Positions 61,991 to 64,000 of a stretch of 64,000 nucleotides of DNA are shown one piece after another. Position numbers and translations under genes: made by a program. This stretch comes from Thiomonas sp. FB-6. GTDB lineage: Bacteria > Pseudomonadota > Gammaproteobacteria > Burkholderiales > Burkholderiaceae_C. A model generated the notes under the pieces. The model saw only the letters and a list, made by a program, of their open reading frames with translations. It was not told the DNA's origin and searched no databases. The DNA lies in NCBI RefSeq assembly GCF_000377645.1, contig NZ_KB898482.1, positions 1 through 64,000 of the forward strand, in the 5' to 3' direction. The stretch's first letter is position 1. Each line of letters begins with the position of its first letter.

Positions 61991-62893
61991 TCAGGCGTAG
62001 CCGCCGATGCGTCCTTCGCGGAAGTCGCGCACGGCCTCGAAGATCTCCTGTTGCGTGTTCATCACGAAGGGGCCGTATTGCACGATGGGCTCGCGCAGCG
62101 GGCGTCCCGCGACCAGCAGCGCGCGCGTGTCCGCCGAAGCCTCCAGCACCACGCCGTCGGATGGCGCGTCGTTGGCCAGGATGGCCATGCGCTGCGCCGG
62201 AACCGACTGGCCCGCGATCGCCAGTTCGCCGCGGTAGACGTAGACGAAGGCGTTGTGGCCGGCATCCAGCGGCTGCTCGAAGCGGCTGCCCGCGGGCAGA
62301 TGCAGGTCGAGGTACAGGGGCTGCGTGGTGTCGCGCTGCACGGCGCCGGCCACGCCGCCGCTGTGCCCGGCGAGCACCGCCACTTCCACCCCCTGCGCGG
62401 TGCGCAGGCGCGGGATGTCCTGCGCCTGCACGTCGCGGTACCAGGGATCGCGCAGCTTGTCGGCCGCCGGCAGGTTCAGCCACAGCTGGAAGCCTTCCAT
62501 GACCCCGCTTTCCTGCTGGGGAATCTCGGAGTGCACGACGCCGCGCCCGGCGGTCATCCACTGCATGCCGCCGTTTTGCAGCAGGCCTTCGTTCCCCGCG
62601 CTGTCGCGGTGCAGCATGCGCCCGGCGATCATGTAGGTGATGGTCTCGAATCCCCGGTGCGGATGATCGGGAAAGCCGGCGATGTAGTCGTCCGGGTTGT
62701 CGCTGCCGAAGGCGTCGAGCATCAGGAAGGGGTCGAGGCGGCGCTGCAGATCCTGCGTGAGCACGCGGGTCAGGCGCACGCCGGCGCCGTCCGAGGTGGG
62801 CTGCCCGCGCACCAGGCGTTCCACGGTGCGCGCACGGCGCACCGGCGAGACGGCGTCGGTATCGGGCATCGGGGAGGTGTCGAGGGCTTGCAT
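61991..62893 (-). CDS. pirin-family protein (quercetinase-like)
   Basis: The 300-residue protein is a bicupin pirin: FPDHPHRGFETITYMIAGRM gives the metal ligands of the first cupin, with QWMTAGRGVVHSE completing it, and a second cupin follows. Relatives (YhhW) show quercetin dioxygenase activity; physiological role uncertain. It lies 62 bp downstream of the azoreductase gene on the same strand, a frequent pairing under a divergent LysR regulator. Confidence 0.9.
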   Translation of the reverse strand: MQALDTSPMPDTDAVSPVRRARTVERLVRGQPTSDGAGVRLTRVLTQDLQRRLDPFLMLDAFGSDNPDDYIAGFPDHPHRGFETITYMIAGRMLHRDSAGNEGLLQNGGMQWMTAGRGVVHSEIPQQESGVMEGFQLWLNLPAADKLRDPWYRDVQAQDIPRLRTAQGVEVAVLAGHSGGVAGAVQRDTTQPLYLDLHLPAGSRFEQPLDAGHNAFVYVYRGELAIAGQSVPAQRMAILANDAPSDGVVLEASADTRALLVAGRPLREPIVQYGPFVMNTQQEIFEAVRDFREGRIGGYA

Positions 62894-62955
62894 GGCGGAT
62901 GACTCCAGTGGCTTCCGGCGCGCCGCGCCGGCGGGGTTGGAAGCGCGAGAAAGAC

Positions 62956-63555
62956 TCAGGACAACACGGATTCCAGATCGGCCTGGGCCTGCGCGAGGGC
63001 CTGCTCGGCGGCCTCCGGGCCCATCGCGAAGCCCTCGGCGTAGATGAAGCGCAGGTCGGTCATGCCCAGGAAGCCGAGCACGGTCTTCAGGTACGGCACC
63101 TGGGCGTCGGCCGCGGTGTCGCGGTAGCGTCCGCCGCGCGCCAGCGCCAGGTACACGGTCTTGCCGCTCAGCAAACCCTGCGGGCCGCTCTCGGTGTAGC
63201 GGAAGGTGACGCCGGCGCGGGCGATGGCGTCGATCCAGTTCTTCAGCTGGGAGGGTACGCCGAAGTTGTACATGGGCACGCCGATCACCAGCACGTCGTG
63301 CGCCTGCACCTCCTGGATCAGCGCGTCGTCCAGCGCCACGCGCGCGGCCTGCTCGGCGCTGCGCTTGTCGGCAGGAGTGAACAGCGCGCCCAGCGCGGCC
63401 TCGTCCAACATGGGATGGGGAGTGGCCGCCAGGTCGCGCAGGCTCAGGCGGGCCTGCGGCTCACGCTGCAGCAGGCGCTGCGTGACCATGTCGGCGATAC
63501 GGGTGGAATTGGCGCCTTCGCGCCGGGCGCTGGCGTTGATCTGCAGGATGTTCAT
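62956..63555 (-). CDS. azoR: FMN-dependent NADH-azoreductase
   Basis: The 199-residue flavodoxin-like protein has [19 protein letters not shown] (FMN phosphate loop), [20 protein letters not shown] and [14 protein letters not shown]. It reduces azo compounds and quinones with NADH. GGAG precedes ATG 63555. It shares an intergenic region of about 100 bp with a divergent LysR gene that probably regulates it and pirin. Confidence 0.92.
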   Translation of the reverse strand: MNILQINASARREGANSTRIADMVTQRLLQREPQARLSLRDLAATPHPMLDEAALGALFTPADKRSAEQAARVALDDALIQEVQAHDVLVIGVPMYNFGVPSQLKNWIDAIARAGVTFRYTESGPQGLLSGKTVYLALARGGRYRDTAADAQVPYLKTVLGFLGMTDLRFIYAEGFAMGPEAAEQALAQAQADLESVLS

Positions 63556-63651
63556 GCCTACTCCGTTTCGGGGTTCAGGGCGGCGCGGCGGATTGCCGCG
63601 CGCCATGAAACGAAATCTAGGCGTTCCGCCTTTGATTTATAAGACGGCCAA

Positions 63652-64000
63652 ATGGATAATACTGTTCCACCCATGGGACAATCCACCGACCTATCCGGCA
63701 TCGAGCCCAACGATCTGCTGCTGTTCGCGCGGGTCGCCGAACTCGGCAGCCTCAGCCGCGCGGCCGCGCGCATGGGCTGGCCGAAGTCCACCGTGTCGCG
63801 GCGCCTGGCCCAGCTCGAGCGCCGCCTCGGGGAACGCCTGCTGCTGCGCACCACCCGGCGCCAGACCCTGACCGAATTCGGGCAGTTGCTGCTCGAGCAC
63901 GCGCGCGTCGTGGCCTCCGAGGTGGAAGCGGTGGCCCTGCTGGGCGAGCAACGCCGGGCCGAACCCTCGGGCCGCCTGCGGGTATCGATGCCGGCGGATT
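63652..64000 (+). CDS. LysR-family transcriptional regulator, 3' end cut by window
   Basis: The visible 116 residues include a full LysR HTH (LLLFARVAELGSLSRAAARM, then PKSTVSRRLAQLERRLGERL) and the start of the effector domain (GRLRVSMPAD). The start may be ATG 63652 or ATG 63673, neither with a strong ribosome-binding site. It is divergent from azoR and likely controls the azoR-pirin pair in response to an electrophile. The rest lies past 64000. Confidence 0.88.
   Translation, partial: MDNTVPPMGQSTDLSGIEPNDLLLFARVAELGSLSRAAARMGWPKSTVSRRLAQLERRLGERLLLRTTRRQTLTEFGQLLLEHARVVASEVEAVALLGEQRRAEPSGRLRVSMPAD

Noticed and set aside
59759-62902. Plus-strand open frame of over 1000 codons
   Set aside because: Antisense to ogt, ada-alkA and pirin, whose motifs are all intact on the minus strand.

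Overview
The window is GC-rich, densely packed bacterial chromosome. The gene families point to a betaproteobacterium of the order Burkholderiales: a DUF2244-ctaC-ctaE-SURF1-ctaA-ctaB cluster, SlmA, ChaB, DUF1345 and a TetR-led fatty-acid operon. I cannot fix the genus from sequence alone. No rRNA gene, complete tRNA or CRISPR array is visible.

Layout. (1) 1-3750 is accessory DNA: an IS3-family element, an orphan hypothetical gene and a BrxR/CapW-like WYL regulator with tandem operator-like repeats. It ends in a partial tRNA(CAT) 3' half. (2) 3706-10759 is a compact integrative element bounded by perfect 45-bp direct repeats of that tRNA 3' half. One arm is mobility (tyrosine integrase, excisionase-like HTH, Rep-type initiator, an unknown gene). 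The other is visibly AT-rich cargo: a reverse transcriptase with a long C-terminal extension, a two-TM protein and a small Rossmann-like partner. This is the best candidate for an undescribed, probably anti-phage, system. Neither repeat carries a full tRNA, so two islands probably sit in tandem behind an intact tRNA gene left of the window. (3) 10801-17411 holds a fused HigB-HigA gene, two c-di-GMP enzymes and a DsbA-family oxidoreductase divergent from a TetR regulator. (4) 17521-21084 holds GST, haloacid dehalogenase, DsbA and a Phd/PIN toxin-antitoxin pair. (5) 21199-25337 is an FtrBCDA ferrous-iron uptake operon next to a Gly/Tyr/Met-rich Spy-like protein. (6) 25500-31650 holds an aromatic ring-fission tail (FAH plus zeta-GST), a LysE exporter, Pal/OmpA, QueE, RhlE and GluQ-RS. 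(7) 31673-38166 is the cytochrome aa3 oxidase biogenesis cluster, unusual in lacking both subunit I (ctaD) and ctaG. (8) 38391-48450 holds a methyltransferase, ComF, TrmL, a beta-oxidation operon led by a TetR regulator, and SlmA. (9) 48529-53859 holds a pyrimidine nucleotidase, ArgB, DUF1345 and a PRTase-CBS-CFA synthase group behind an FNR-like box. (10) 54084-64000 holds a secreted unknown protein, ChaB, a chemoreceptor, a receiver-PAS-GGDEF-EAL protein, an Ada-AlkA/Ogt alkylation-repair pair, pirin, an azoreductase and a LysR regulator cut by the window edge.

How the genes work together. Many neighbours are translationally coupled by ATGA/GTGA overlaps (ftrC-ftrD, FAH-MPI-LysE, ctaB-ctaA-SCO-SURF1, ada-ogt, GST-HAD, phd-PIN, and the 2TM/Rossmann pair), which marks genuine operons. 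Three multidomain c-di-GMP proteins in one window suggest heavy second-messenger control. FNR-like boxes before dsbA and before the PRTase-CBS group suggest an oxygen- or redox-responsive regulon. Chemistry and motif assignments rest on family knowledge; functions of the island cargo are inference.
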